A model generated the notes under the pieces. That model did no database searches. It saw only the letters and a list, made by a program, of their open reading frames with translations, and had not been told where the DNA came from. Of a stretch of 54,808 bases of DNA, positions 1-6,753 are shown one piece after another. This DNA is from Candidatus Flavonifractor intestinigallinarum (GTDB lineage Bacteria > Bacillota > Clostridia > Oscillospirales > Oscillospiraceae). The DNA lies in NCBI GenBank assembly GCA_019119165.1, contig DWXO01000094.1:1-54808 (forward strand), read 5' to 3'. Position 1 is the first letter of the stretch. Every line of letters starts with the position of its first letter. A program made the position numbers and the translations under genes.

Positions 1-513
1 ACAGGGGGAGGAGAGCCGGTCAGACAGATACACCGGCAGGGGACAGCCCTCCACCGGGAAGGGGACCCGGCTCTTTTTCAGCCTCAGCCGGAACCGGAGG
101 TTGGCGGTGAGGAAGAAGGCGGCCATGGCGGCCATACCAACCTTCCAAACCACATCCAGCACCTGAGCCGGGGAGAGGGTGGAGGCGGGGAGGGTGGTAC
201 TGGTCTCTCCGGCGGTTGGGATGTCCTCGATCACCTGGGTCTGGGTGTTGTCCGGAATCTGTTCGGCGGCCGGTTGGGCGGGGACCTCCACCGGCCCCTC
301 CAGAACGGCGGTGAGCTGCTGCCCGGCCTGCTGGCTCACATCCAGCACCGAAACAACGGGCAGGGCGGGCAGCTGCACCGGCACCAGCAGCCGCACCAGC
401 ACCAACGCCCACAGGGCGTACTGCACCCGGCGGGGAATGGCGGCGCGGAAGAGAAACCGGAAGAGGATCAGGGCCAGGATCAACACCGACGCGGTGAGGA
501 TGACTTCTTTCAT
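1..513 (-). CDS. blaR1: BlaR1/MecR1-type M56 sensor protein, 3' part outside window
   Basis: This is the N-terminal 171 codons of a membrane-bound beta-lactam sensor/protease of the M56 (BlaR1/MecR1) family; the gene runs off the window start. The ATG at 513 overlaps the blaI stop (ATGA), so the two are translationally coupled. The visible part has a hydrophobic segment at about residues 3-22 and another at 29-46. A Pro/Gln/Thr-rich stretch (about 70-115) and a third hydrophobic segment (about 118-137) follow, then the PVYLSDRLSSP stretch that precedes the HExxH protease domain in this family. In known systems the protease responds to ligand and leads to cleavage of BlaI. The catalytic HExxH and any sensor domain lie outside, so the ligand cannot be predicted. 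The family call rests on the BlaI partner and the membrane topology. Confidence 0.85.
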   Translation of the reverse strand, partial: MKEVILTASVLILALILFRFLFRAAIPRRVQYALWALVLVRLLVPVQLPALPVVSVLDVSQQAGQQLTAVLEGPVEVPAQPAAEQIPDNTQTQVIEDIPTAGETSTTLPASTLSPAQVLDVVWKVGMAAMAAFFLTANLRFRLRLKKSRVPFPVEGCPLPVYLSDRLSSPC

Positions 514-887
514 GACGACTCCTCCTTTGCCTGCTCCAGAATGGCGGAGAGCTGGTCAATGTCCTCCTGGGTCAGGGCCCGGCTGTCCACCAGGGTACTC
601 ATCATCAGCCCCAGGCTGCCGCCGTACACCTTGTCCAGGAAGTGGCGGGTGGCGGTCTCTTCCGCCTGCTGGCGGGGGAGCAGGGGGGCGTACTCCTTGG
701 CCCTGCCCTCCTCATGGTGGGTCACCGCCCCCTTGGCCTCCAGCCGGGAGAGCATGGTGATGATGGTGTGCTTGGACCAGCCGGTGTCCCCCTCCAGGGC
801 GTGGGTCAGCTGGGTGATGGTGGCCGGACCGTCCTCCCACAGGCGGTCCATCAGCTTCCATTCGCCGTCGGACAGGTGGATCTTCAT
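510..887 (-). CDS. blaI: BlaI/MecI/CopY family transcriptional repressor
   Basis: A 125-residue winged-helix repressor of the Penicillinase_R family. The start MKIHLSDGEWKLMDRLW is chosen because a GGAGGG ribosome site lies 7 bases before this ATG; an in-frame extension upstream would run through the promoter and operators. The N-terminal half carries the DNA-binding fold (SDGEWKLMDRLWEDGPATITQ, then WSKHTIITMLSRLEAKGAV). The C-terminal half is the dimerisation region in which BlaI proteins are normally cleaved. The gene is first in the blaI-blaR1 operon. Its own promoter carries two copies of a GACA-N2-TGTC dyad, so it is probably autoregulated. No beta-lactamase gene is visible here; the regulon may lie elsewhere. 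Confidence 0.93.
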   Translation of the reverse strand: MKIHLSDGEWKLMDRLWEDGPATITQLTHALEGDTGWSKHTIITMLSRLEAKGAVTHHEEGRAKEYAPLLPRQQAEETATRHFLDKVYGGSLGLMMSTLVDSRALTQEDIDQLSAILEQAKEESS

Positions 888-903
888 AGGGCATCCCTCC
901 ATT

Positions 904-921
904 GGTGTACAGTTGTCTACC
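904..921. promoter_or_regulatory. BlaI operator 1 (downstream of -10)
   Basis: GGTGTACAGTTGTCTACC is an 18-bp imperfect dyad with 6 of 8 arm positions paired. It shares the ACAGTTGTC core with the second site. It sits between the -10 element and the ribosome site of blaI, where a bound repressor would block transcription. Confidence 0.7.
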
Positions 922-933
922 TTTTCTGATTGG

Positions 934-962
934 AGCATAGCACAAAGGTAGACAGTTGTCAA
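934..962 (-). promoter_or_regulatory. SigA-type promoter of blaI-blaR1
   Basis: On the minus strand TTGACA (957-962) and TATGCT (934-939) are separated by 17 bases. The -35 lies inside operator 2 and the -10 ends 12 bases before operator 1. Confidence 0.75.
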
Positions 963-964
963 CC
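947..964. promoter_or_regulatory. BlaI operator 2 (over -35)
   Basis: GGTAGACAGTTGTCAACC is an 18-bp dyad with 7 of 8 arm positions paired. Its centre is 43 bp from that of operator 1, about four helical turns, so two dimers would bind the same DNA face. Confidence 0.7.
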
Positions 965-975
965 AACAGATACAT

Positions 976-1001
976 AAAAAGGGCGGGGATAAACCCCGCC
1001 C
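976..1001 (-). terminator. Rho-independent terminator after ppk2
   Basis: An 8-bp perfect stem (GGGCGGGG / CCCCGCCC, 5-base loop) begins right after the ppk2 stop and is followed on the minus strand by TTTTT. The stem matches the GC-rich stems of the dispersed palindromes found elsewhere in the window. Confidence 0.8.
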
Positions 1002-2480
1002 TTATGAGGGCTGCTCCAGCGCCCGCTCCAGAGCCTCAATGACGATCTTCATGGCCTTGATGCGGGCGTATTTCTTGTCCACCGACTCCAGAATGTGCCA
1101 GGGGGCGAAGGCGGTGCTGGTGCGCTGGAGCATCTCGTTCACCGCCACCTCGTAGGCGTCCCACTTGTCCCGGTTGCGCCAATCCTCCTCGGTGATCTTC
1201 CACTGCTTCGCCGGGTCGGCCTGCCGCTCATTGAACCGGGCCAGCTGGGTATCCTTGTCGATCTGCACCCAGAACTTGATGACCACCATGCCGCAGTTGT
1301 TCAGCTCCTGCTCGAACTCGTTGATTTCGTCATAAGCACGCTGCCAGTCGTCGGTGGTGCAGAACCCCTCCAGCCGCTCCACCATCACCCGGCCGTACCA
1401 GCTGCGGTCAAAGATGGCGATATGGCCCGTCTTGGGCAGCCGCGTCCAGAACCGCCACAGGTAATGGCGGGCCAGCTCGTCCTTGGTGGGGGCGGCGATG
1501 GGGAGGACCTCATACCCCCGGGGGTCCAGGGCGGAGGCCAGCCGCTTGATGTTGCCCCCCTTGCCGGCGGCGTCCCAGCCCTCGTACACGATGACCACCG
1601 GCACCTTCTTGCGATAAAGCTCGTTGTGGAGGGCGGAGAGCTTCTTGCGGCACTTTTTCAGCTGTTTGCGGTAGTCCTTCTCCTCCAGCGTCTTGTCCAG
1701 CTCCACCTGGGCCAGGGGCAGGGTGGGGGCCAGGGGCCACTGATAGGAGGGGTGGACGGGGACGGGCCGGGCCTCCAGGGCGGCGCAGATCTGGTCGTGG
1801 AGCCAGTCCGCCGCCGCCAGGTTGGCCTGGACGGCCTGGGTGCTGTCGATGATCTTCCAGGGAGCCCAGGGCTTGTCGGTGGCGGCCAGGTAGCCGTCAA
1901 AGACCGCCAGATGCTTCTGGTAGTTCCTGTTCTGCCGCCGGTCGGCCTCGGTACACCGCCAGGCGGTGTCCTTGTCGGCGGCCAGGCCGTCCAGCCGCTC
2001 CTTCTGGCTCTGGGCGTCGATGTGGAGGAAGAGCTTCACCAGCAGATAGCCCCCGGCGGCCAGCTGCCGCTCAAAGATGTTGATGCTCTCCAGCCGGGCC
2101 TGGTACTCGTCCTCCGACAGCTCCCCGTGCAAATAGGCCCGCACGGTCTCCTCCATCCAGCCGGTATCCAGAAAGAGCACCTTGCCCTGAGCGGGGATGG
2201 TCTCAAAGTGGCGCTTGAGGAAGGGCCAGCGCTTCTCGGTATCGGTGGGGGAATTGACGCTGATCACCTTAAAGAACCGGGGGTCCAGCTCCCGGATGAG
2301 GGACTGAATGGTGCGGCCCTTGCCCGAGGCGCTCCAGCCCTCCAGCAGCACGATCACCGGCAGGCCCGCCTGCTGCAGCCGCTGCTGCAAGCCCGCCAGC
2401 TCCTCCCGCCGGACCTTCAGCAGGGCCTTGCACTCGGCCTGAGTCCGCCGCTCGGTGTGAAAGGGAAAGTCACTGAGCAT
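1002..2480 (-). CDS. Polyphosphate:AMP/nucleotide phosphotransferase, two-domain PPK2
   Basis: A 492-residue protein made of two fused PPK2 domains (about 20-240 and 265-485), the architecture of class II PPK2 enzymes that phosphorylate AMP with polyphosphate. Both halves have a Walker A (GWSASGKG at 48-55 and GWDAAGKG at 301-308). Only the C-terminal half keeps the lid signature FDRSWYGR (357-364). In the N-terminal half the matching site reads DTGWMEE, so that half is probably catalytically dead, as known for two-domain members. The start is supported by AAAGGAGG 9 bases upstream. The gene is monocistronic: its own promoter lies upstream and a terminator abuts the stop. A role in recycling AMP or storing energy as polyphosphate is inferred. 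Confidence 0.92.
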   Translation of the reverse strand: MLSDFPFHTERRTQAECKALLKVRREELAGLQQRLQQAGLPVIVLLEGWSASGKGRTIQSLIRELDPRFFKVISVNSPTDTEKRWPFLKRHFETIPAQGKVLFLDTGWMEETVRAYLHGELSEDEYQARLESINIFERQLAAGGYLLVKLFLHIDAQSQKERLDGLAADKDTAWRCTEADRRQNRNYQKHLAVFDGYLAATDKPWAPWKIIDSTQAVQANLAAADWLHDQICAALEARPVPVHPSYQWPLAPTLPLAQVELDKTLEEKDYRKQLKKCRKKLSALHNELYRKKVPVVIVYEGWDAAGKGGNIKRLASALDPRGYEVLPIAAPTKDELARHYLWRFWTRLPKTGHIAIFDRSWYGRVMVERLEGFCTTDDWQRAYDEINEFEQELNNCGMVVIKFWVQIDKDTQLARFNERQADPAKQWKITEEDWRNRDKWDAYEVAVNEMLQRTSTAFAPWHILESVDKKYARIKAMKIVIEALERALEQPS

Positions 2481-2512
2481 GGCTTATGCCTCCTTTGTGT
2501 GGTTTCGTCCTC

Positions 2513-2541
2513 AGTTTACACCCGAATACCGCCGCTGACAA
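2513..2541 (-). promoter_or_regulatory. Promoter of the PPK2 gene
   Basis: TTGTCA (2536-2541) and TAAACT (2513-2518) on the minus strand with a 17-base spacer, about 30 bases before the start codon. Confidence 0.55.
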
Positions 2542-2566
2542 GCCTTACCGCCCCAGGAAGTTTTTC

Positions 2567-2595
2567 TTGTGGCGGCGGCGGTTTTATAGTATACT
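2567..2595 (+). promoter_or_regulatory. Promoter of purB
   Basis: TTGTGG (2567-2572), 17 bases, TATACT (2590-2595), about 36 bases before the purB start. It is divergent from the PPK2 promoter. I see no purine riboswitch or PurBox in between. Confidence 0.55.
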
Positions 2596-2631
2596 ATGTA
2601 GAGTCGATTTTACGAAAAAGAGGTTTTTTGC

Positions 2632-4071
2632 ATGGATCACGCCCGTTATGAAAGTCCCCTCTCTTCCCGCTACGCCAGCGACCAGATGCAGTATATCTTT
2701 TCCCCGGACAAGAAGTTCTCTACCTGGCGGCGGCTGTGGGTCGCCCTGGCCCGGGCTGAGATGGAGCTGGGCCTGCCGGTGACCGCCCAGCAGGTGGAGG
2801 AGCTGGAGGCCCACCTCACCGACATTGATTACGACAAGGCCGCCCAGTACGAAAAGAAGCTGCGCCATGACGTGATGGCCCACGTCCACACCTACGGCGA
2901 GGCCTGCCCCAACGCCATGCCCATCATCCACCTGGGCGCCACCAGCTGCTATGTGGGGGACAACACCGACGTGATCCTCATGCGGGAGGGCCTGTGCCTG
3001 ATCCGGGACGAGATCGTGCGGGTGCTGGACAAGCTGGCCAAATTCGCCCGGCAGTACAAGGCCCTGCCCACCCTGGGCTTCACCCACTTCCAGCCCGCCC
3101 AGCTGGTCACCGTGGGCAAGCGGGCCACCCTGTGGATGAACGAGCTGCTGCTGGACCTTGCCGACGTGGAGTACCGCATCGCCAACCTGAAGCTGCTGGG
3201 CTGCAAGGGCACCACCGGCACTCAGGCCTCCTTCCTGGAGCTCTTTGACGGCGACCATGAGAAGTGCCGGGCGCTGGACCAGAAGATCGCCGCCGAAATG
3301 GGCTTTACCGCCACCGCCGCCGTGTCCGGCCAGACCTACTCCCGGAAGGTGGACTATCAGGTGGTGTCCACCCTGTCCGGCATCGCCCAGTCCGCCAGCA
3401 AGTTCGCCACCGACCTGCGGCTGCTCTGCCACCTGAAGGAGGTGGAGGAGCCCTTTGAGAAGAACCAGATCGGTTCCTCCGCCATGCCCTACAAGCGCAA
3501 CCCCATGCGCTGCGAGCGCATCTGCGCCCTGGCCCGGTACGTTATGGCCGACGCGGTCAACCCCGCGATTACCGCCGCCAGCCAGTGGTTTGAGCGCACC
3601 CTGGACGACTCCGCCAACAAGCGCCTCAGCGTACCCGAGGCCTTCCTGGCGGTGGACGCCATCCTCAACATCTGGGCCAACGTGGCCGACGGCCTGGTGG
3701 TCCATGAGAAGGTCATTGAGAAGCACGTCCTGGAGGAGCTGCCCTTTATGGCCAGCGAGAACATCATGATGGACGCCGTCAAGAAGGGGGGCAACCGGCA
3801 GGACCTCCACGAGCGCATCCGTGTGCTCAGCCAGCAGGCGGGGGCCAACGTGAAGGACCTGGGCCTGTCCAACAACCTGATCGACCTCATTGCCGCCGAT
3901 CCGGCCTTCTCCATGCTCAGCCGGGAGGAGCTTACCGCCCATCTGGAGCCGGGCCGCTACATCGGCCGCTGCCCGGAGCAGGTGGAGGAGTTCCTCAAGG
4001 AAGAGGTGGAGCCGGCGCTGGCCCGCTATCCCCAGGCCCTGGAGGGCAAGACCGCGGAATTGAAGGTTTAA
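2632..4071 (+). CDS. purB: Adenylosuccinate lyase
   Basis: A 479-residue member of the fumarase/aspartase superfamily. It cleaves SAICAR to AICAR and adenylosuccinate to AMP, both releasing fumarate, in cytosolic purine synthesis. The superfamily signature GSSAMPYKRNP is at residues 281-291. The substrate loop SERRYA-equivalent region and the TSCYVGDNTD segment (104-113) match the long bacterial PurB type of about 475 residues. The ribosome site AGAGG lies 8 bases before the ATG. It stands alone with its own promoter; other pur genes are not in the window. The terminator is not obvious, and the gap after it holds a repeat-rich element. Confidence 0.97.
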   Translation: MDHARYESPLSSRYASDQMQYIFSPDKKFSTWRRLWVALARAEMELGLPVTAQQVEELEAHLTDIDYDKAAQYEKKLRHDVMAHVHTYGEACPNAMPIIHLGATSCYVGDNTDVILMREGLCLIRDEIVRVLDKLAKFARQYKALPTLGFTHFQPAQLVTVGKRATLWMNELLLDLADVEYRIANLKLLGCKGTTGTQASFLELFDGDHEKCRALDQKIAAEMGFTATAAVSGQTYSRKVDYQVVSTLSGIAQSASKFATDLRLLCHLKEVEEPFEKNQIGSSAMPYKRNPMRCERICALARYVMADAVNPAITAASQWFERTLDDSANKRLSVPEAFLAVDAILNIWANVADGLVVHEKVIEKHVLEELPFMASENIMMDAVKKGGNRQDLHERIRVLSQQAGANVKDLGLSNNLIDLIAADPAFSMLSREELTAHLEPGRYIGRCPEQVEEFLKEEVEPALARYPQALEGKTAELKV

Positions 4072-4082
4072 TTGAGTTAGGA

Positions 4083-4170
4083 GCTAGGAGAGAGAAGATA
4101 GAAGATAGAAGATAAAATCGTCCGGCGGAGCCGGACACCGTAACTTCTATCTCCTATCCCATCACTCCTC
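4083..4170. repeat. GATAGAAG-arm palindromic intergenic element, copy 1
   Basis: Tandem GATAGAA units (4096-4113) face CTTCTATCTCCTATC (4144-4158) around a perfect 7-bp palindrome GTCCGGC-GGA-GCCGGAC (4120-4136). The same core and arms recur at 19281-19400 between leuD and leuC. It could form a long RNA stem in the purB-pfkA gap; no U-tract follows, so it is not a standard terminator. Confidence 0.6.
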
Positions 4171-4194
4171 ACTGAAATGAAGGAGGAAATTGTC

Positions 4195-5178
4195 ATGGAA
4201 AAGGCAGTTCGGCGCATTGGTGTGTTTACCAGCGGCGGTGACGCCCCCGGCATGAACGCCGCCATCCGTTCGGTGGTGCGTACCGCCATCCATATGGGCA
4301 TTGAGTGTATCGGTATCCGCCGGGGCTATCACGGCCTCATCAACGGCGACTTTGTTCCCCTGGACTTCGACAGCGTCAGCGGCCTGTCCCGCCGGGGCGG
4401 CACCATGCTCTACTCCGCCCGCAGCGAGGACTTCAAGTCCGAGGTGGGCCGTGAGCGGGCCGCCGCCACCTGCAAGCTGCTGGGGCTGGACGCCCTGGTG
4501 GGCATCGGCGGCGACGGTACCTTCCGGGGTCTGCTCACCCTGGCCGACAAGGGCCTGAGCGTCATCGGCATCCCCGGCACCATCGACAACGACATCGCCT
4601 GCTCTACTTACACCATCGGCTTTGACACCGCCTGCAACACCGCCCTGGAGTCCATCGACAAGCTGCGGGACACCATGCAGTCCCATGAGCGCTGCTCCGT
4701 GGTGGAGGTTATGGGCCGTCACGCCGGTCACGTGGCCCTCAACGTGGGCGTGGCCTGCGGCGCCACCGCCGTGGTGGTGCCCGAGCAGACCGTCAACTAC
4801 GAGGAGGACCTGATCGAGCCCATCCGCCGTGCCCGGCTGTCCGGGCGCACCCACTTCATGATCATCGTGGCCGAGGGCGTGAAGGGCGGCGCCTACGACA
4901 TCGCCCAGCACATCCATGAGGCCACCTCCCTGGATACCCGGGTCACCATCCTGGGCCACGTCCAGCGGGGCGGCGCGCCCTCCCTCCGGGACCGGGTGGC
5001 CGCCACCTACATGGGCTATGAGGCCGTCCGGCTGCTGGCCGAGGGCAAGACCTGCCGGGTGGTGGCCATGGACGGCGAGTCCTATGTGGACTACGACATC
5101 CACGAGGCCCTGCAAATGAAGAAGGGCCTGGACCAGCAGACCTACACCGTCATGCGCGCCCTCACCGGCGTGCAGTAA
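4195..5178 (+). CDS. pfkA: ATP-dependent 6-phosphofructokinase
   Basis: A 327-residue PfkA that phosphorylates fructose 6-phosphate to the 1,6-bisphosphate in glycolysis. The start MEKAVRRIGVFTSGGDAPG follows GGAGG by 8-9 bases; an upstream in-frame ATG lies before the ribosome site and is rejected. The nucleotide motif GGDAPGMN is at 14-21, GGDGTF at 106-111 and the catalytic PGTIDND at 127-133. Gly rather than Asp in GGDG, and Gly rather than Lys in PGTID, point to ATP and not pyrophosphate as donor. HERCSVVEVMGRHAG is also typical. The gene ends in a strong terminator and appears monocistronic. Confidence 0.96.
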   Translation: MEKAVRRIGVFTSGGDAPGMNAAIRSVVRTAIHMGIECIGIRRGYHGLINGDFVPLDFDSVSGLSRRGGTMLYSARSEDFKSEVGRERAAATCKLLGLDALVGIGGDGTFRGLLTLADKGLSVIGIPGTIDNDIACSTYTIGFDTACNTALESIDKLRDTMQSHERCSVVEVMGRHAGHVALNVGVACGATAVVVPEQTVNYEEDLIEPIRRARLSGRTHFMIIVAEGVKGGAYDIAQHIHEATSLDTRVTILGHVQRGGAPSLRDRVAATYMGYEAVRLLAEGKTCRVVAMDGESYVDYDIHEALQMKKGLDQQTYTVMRALTGVQ

Positions 5179-5194
5179 GGAAGCCACAGAAACG

Positions 5195-5228
5195 GAGAGC
5201 GGAGCGGGGCTCCGCTCTCTGCCTTTTT
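5195..5228 (+). terminator. Terminator of pfkA
   Basis: An 11-bp perfect stem (GAGAGCGGAGC / GCTCCGCTCTC, 3-base loop) followed by TGCCTTTTT, 17 bases after the pfkA stop. Confidence 0.9.
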
Positions 5229-5244
5229 GAAAGGAGGAAGGACC

Positions 5245-5655
5245 ATGATCCTGGCCCTGTGCGTGGACGACAAAAAGGGCATGGCCTTCAACGGCCGCCG
5301 TCAGAGCATGGACCGGCTGCTGAGAGCCGACCTGCTGGCTGAGGCGGGGGAGGGCCCCCTGTGGGTCATCCCCTACACCGCCAAGCAGTTCGACCCCGCC
5401 CCCACCGGCCTGCGGGTCTCGGAGGACTTTCTGCTCCAGGCGGGGCCGGGCGAGGTCTGCTTTGCCGAGTTTCCCCCTCTGGCCCAGGTGCTGGACAGGG
5501 TGGAGGGAATTCTCCTTTACAGATGGAACCGAACCTATCCCGCCGACCAGTATCTGGATTTTGACCCGGCGGCGGCAGGGTTCCGGCTGGTCTCCGCCGG
5601 GGACTTTTCCGGCTCCTCCCACACAACCCTGACCAAGGAGGTCTATACCAGATGA
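5245..5655 (+). CDS. Conserved hypothetical protein, 136 residues
   Basis: I do not recognise a characterised family. The start MILALCVDDKKGMAFNGRRQS follows AAAGGAGG by 8 bases; the earlier in-frame ATG precedes that site. The protein is soluble, with no signal peptide or membrane segment. Visible landmarks are the N-terminal VDDKKGMAFNGRRQSMDR, a central YRWNRTYPAD and a C-terminal FSGSSHTTLTKEVY, which look like conserved motifs. The first few residues loosely resemble the start of dihydrofolate reductase folds, but no folate motif follows. Its stop overlaps the start of the nuclease lipoprotein (ATGA), so the two are coupled and may work together or share regulation. It is the first gene after the pfkA terminator. 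Confidence 0.75.
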   Translation: MILALCVDDKKGMAFNGRRQSMDRLLRADLLAEAGEGPLWVIPYTAKQFDPAPTGLRVSEDFLLQAGPGEVCFAEFPPLAQVLDRVEGILLYRWNRTYPADQYLDFDPAAAGFRLVSAGDFSGSSHTTLTKEVYTR

Positions 5656-6554
5656 AACGCATTTCTTCCGTTCTGCTGACCCTGGCCCTGCTGTGTGCCT
5701 TGGCACTCAGCGGGTGTAAAGCAAATGAGCCTGTCTCTAGTGCCGCCCCCGCCGGGTCCTACGACCTGACCAGCCTGCCCGATTACAGCGGCGATCCTTA
5801 TGTGGCAGTCAATGACAATGTTCCTTACTTTACAGAGGACGACTATACCACCAACTCCTTCGAGTCCTACAGCGACCTGGACGCGCTGGGCCGCTGCGGG
5901 GTGGCCTACGCCTGCGTGGGGTCCGATCTCATGCCCACCGAGGACCGGGAGAGCATCAGCTCGGTGAAGCCCAGCGGCTGGATCAACGTGGAGTATGACG
6001 GGCAGTACCTCTACAACCGCTGCCACCTGATCGGCTTCCAGCTCACCGGCGAGAACGCCAACGAAAAGAACCTGATCACCGGCACCCGGTACATGAACGT
6101 GGATGGGATGTTGCCCTTTGAGAACATGGTGGCCGACTATGTGAAGGAGACGGACAACCATGTGCTCTACCGGGTGACCCCCGTCTTTGAGGGGGACAAC
6201 CTGGTGGCCTCCGGCGTGCTGATGGAGGCCTACAGCGTGGAGGACAGCGGGGAAGGGGTCACCTTCTGCGTGTACGCCTACAACGTGCAGCCCGGCATTA
6301 CCATCGACTACGCCACCGGGGCCAGCGCCGCCGGCGGGGAGGAGGTGCCCCAGGCCTCCGCCCCCGCCCAGACCACAAGCGGCTCGGAGGAGGAAACGCA
6401 GCAGTATGTCCTCAACACCAGCTCCATGAAGTTCCATGAGCCCGACTGCTCCGGGGTGGCCTCCATGAGCGACGCCAACCGCCAGGATTATACCGGCTCC
6501 CGGCAGGATCTCATTGACCAGGGGTATACCCCCTGCGTCATCTGCAAACCCTGA
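5652..6554 (+). CDS. DNA/RNA non-specific endonuclease family lipoprotein
   Basis: A 300-residue exported protein. Residues 1-21 form a lipoprotein signal with lipobox LSGC (Cys22), so it should be anchored outside the membrane. The middle (about 75-225) matches the EndA/Spd1-like branch of non-specific nucleases. The catalytic His of that family fits H125 in YNRCHLIGFQ, and the metal-binding Asn fits the NEKNLITGTRYMN segment (138-150). A C-terminal region (about 253-300) has a spaced His/Cys pattern (H, C, C, C ending CVICKP) like the Ada-type metal-binding tails found on secreted nucleases. In related proteins the role is degradation of extracellular DNA or DNA entry for competence; which applies here is unknown. 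It is coupled to the upstream unknown gene. Confidence 0.85.
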   Translation: MKRISSVLLTLALLCALALSGCKANEPVSSAAPAGSYDLTSLPDYSGDPYVAVNDNVPYFTEDDYTTNSFESYSDLDALGRCGVAYACVGSDLMPTEDRESISSVKPSGWINVEYDGQYLYNRCHLIGFQLTGENANEKNLITGTRYMNVDGMLPFENMVADYVKETDNHVLYRVTPVFEGDNLVASGVLMEAYSVEDSGEGVTFCVYAYNVQPGITIDYATGASAAGGEEVPQASAPAQTTSGSEEETQQYVLNTSSMKFHEPDCSGVASMSDANRQDYTGSRQDLIDQGYTPCVICKP

Positions 6555-6584
6555 AAACGACGGGCGCACACTGACATGGCCTGA

Positions 6585-6637
6585 AAGTCCCCCTCATCCG
6601 GCCCTGCGGGCCACCTTCCCCCCTGTGGGGGGAAGGT
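6585..6637. repeat. 53-bp dispersed repeat, copy 1
   Basis: It starts AAGTCCCCCTCATCCGGCCC and ends GGGGAAGGT. A copy of the same length with one visible difference lies at 12409-12461. It contains the small palindrome GGCCCTGCGGGCC and sits directly beside GTAG-headed palindromes in both places. Confidence 0.85.
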
Positions 6638-6660
6638 AATGGGCGGGCCTGAAATTTAGC

Positions 6661-6687
6661 GTAGGGGCCGATGCCCTCATCGGCCCG
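6661..6687 (+). repeat. GTAG-headed palindrome 1
   Basis: GTAGGGGCCGATGCCCTCAT-type element: head GTAG, then a stem GGGCCGATG facing CATCGGCCC. It is a member of the family also seen at 6695, 9702, 9753, 12324, 12361 and 20748. Confidence 0.75.
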
Positions 6688-6694
6688 TCCATCT

Positions 6695-6721
6695 GTAGGG
6701 GCGACCTTTACGGTCGCCCGC
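6695..6721 (+). repeat. GTAG-headed palindrome 2
   Basis: Head GTAGGGG, stem GGGCGACC facing GGTCGCCC. The 27 bases are identical to those at 12361-12387 and, inverted, close to 9702-9726. Confidence 0.8.
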
Positions 6722-6753
6722 CCTCATTTATTTCTTCCCAAACGAGGTTTCCC

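Noticed and set aside
4083-4170. Possible CRISPR-like or minisatellite array
   Set aside because: Units are only 7-8 bases, with no regular spacers; it reads as arms of one stem.
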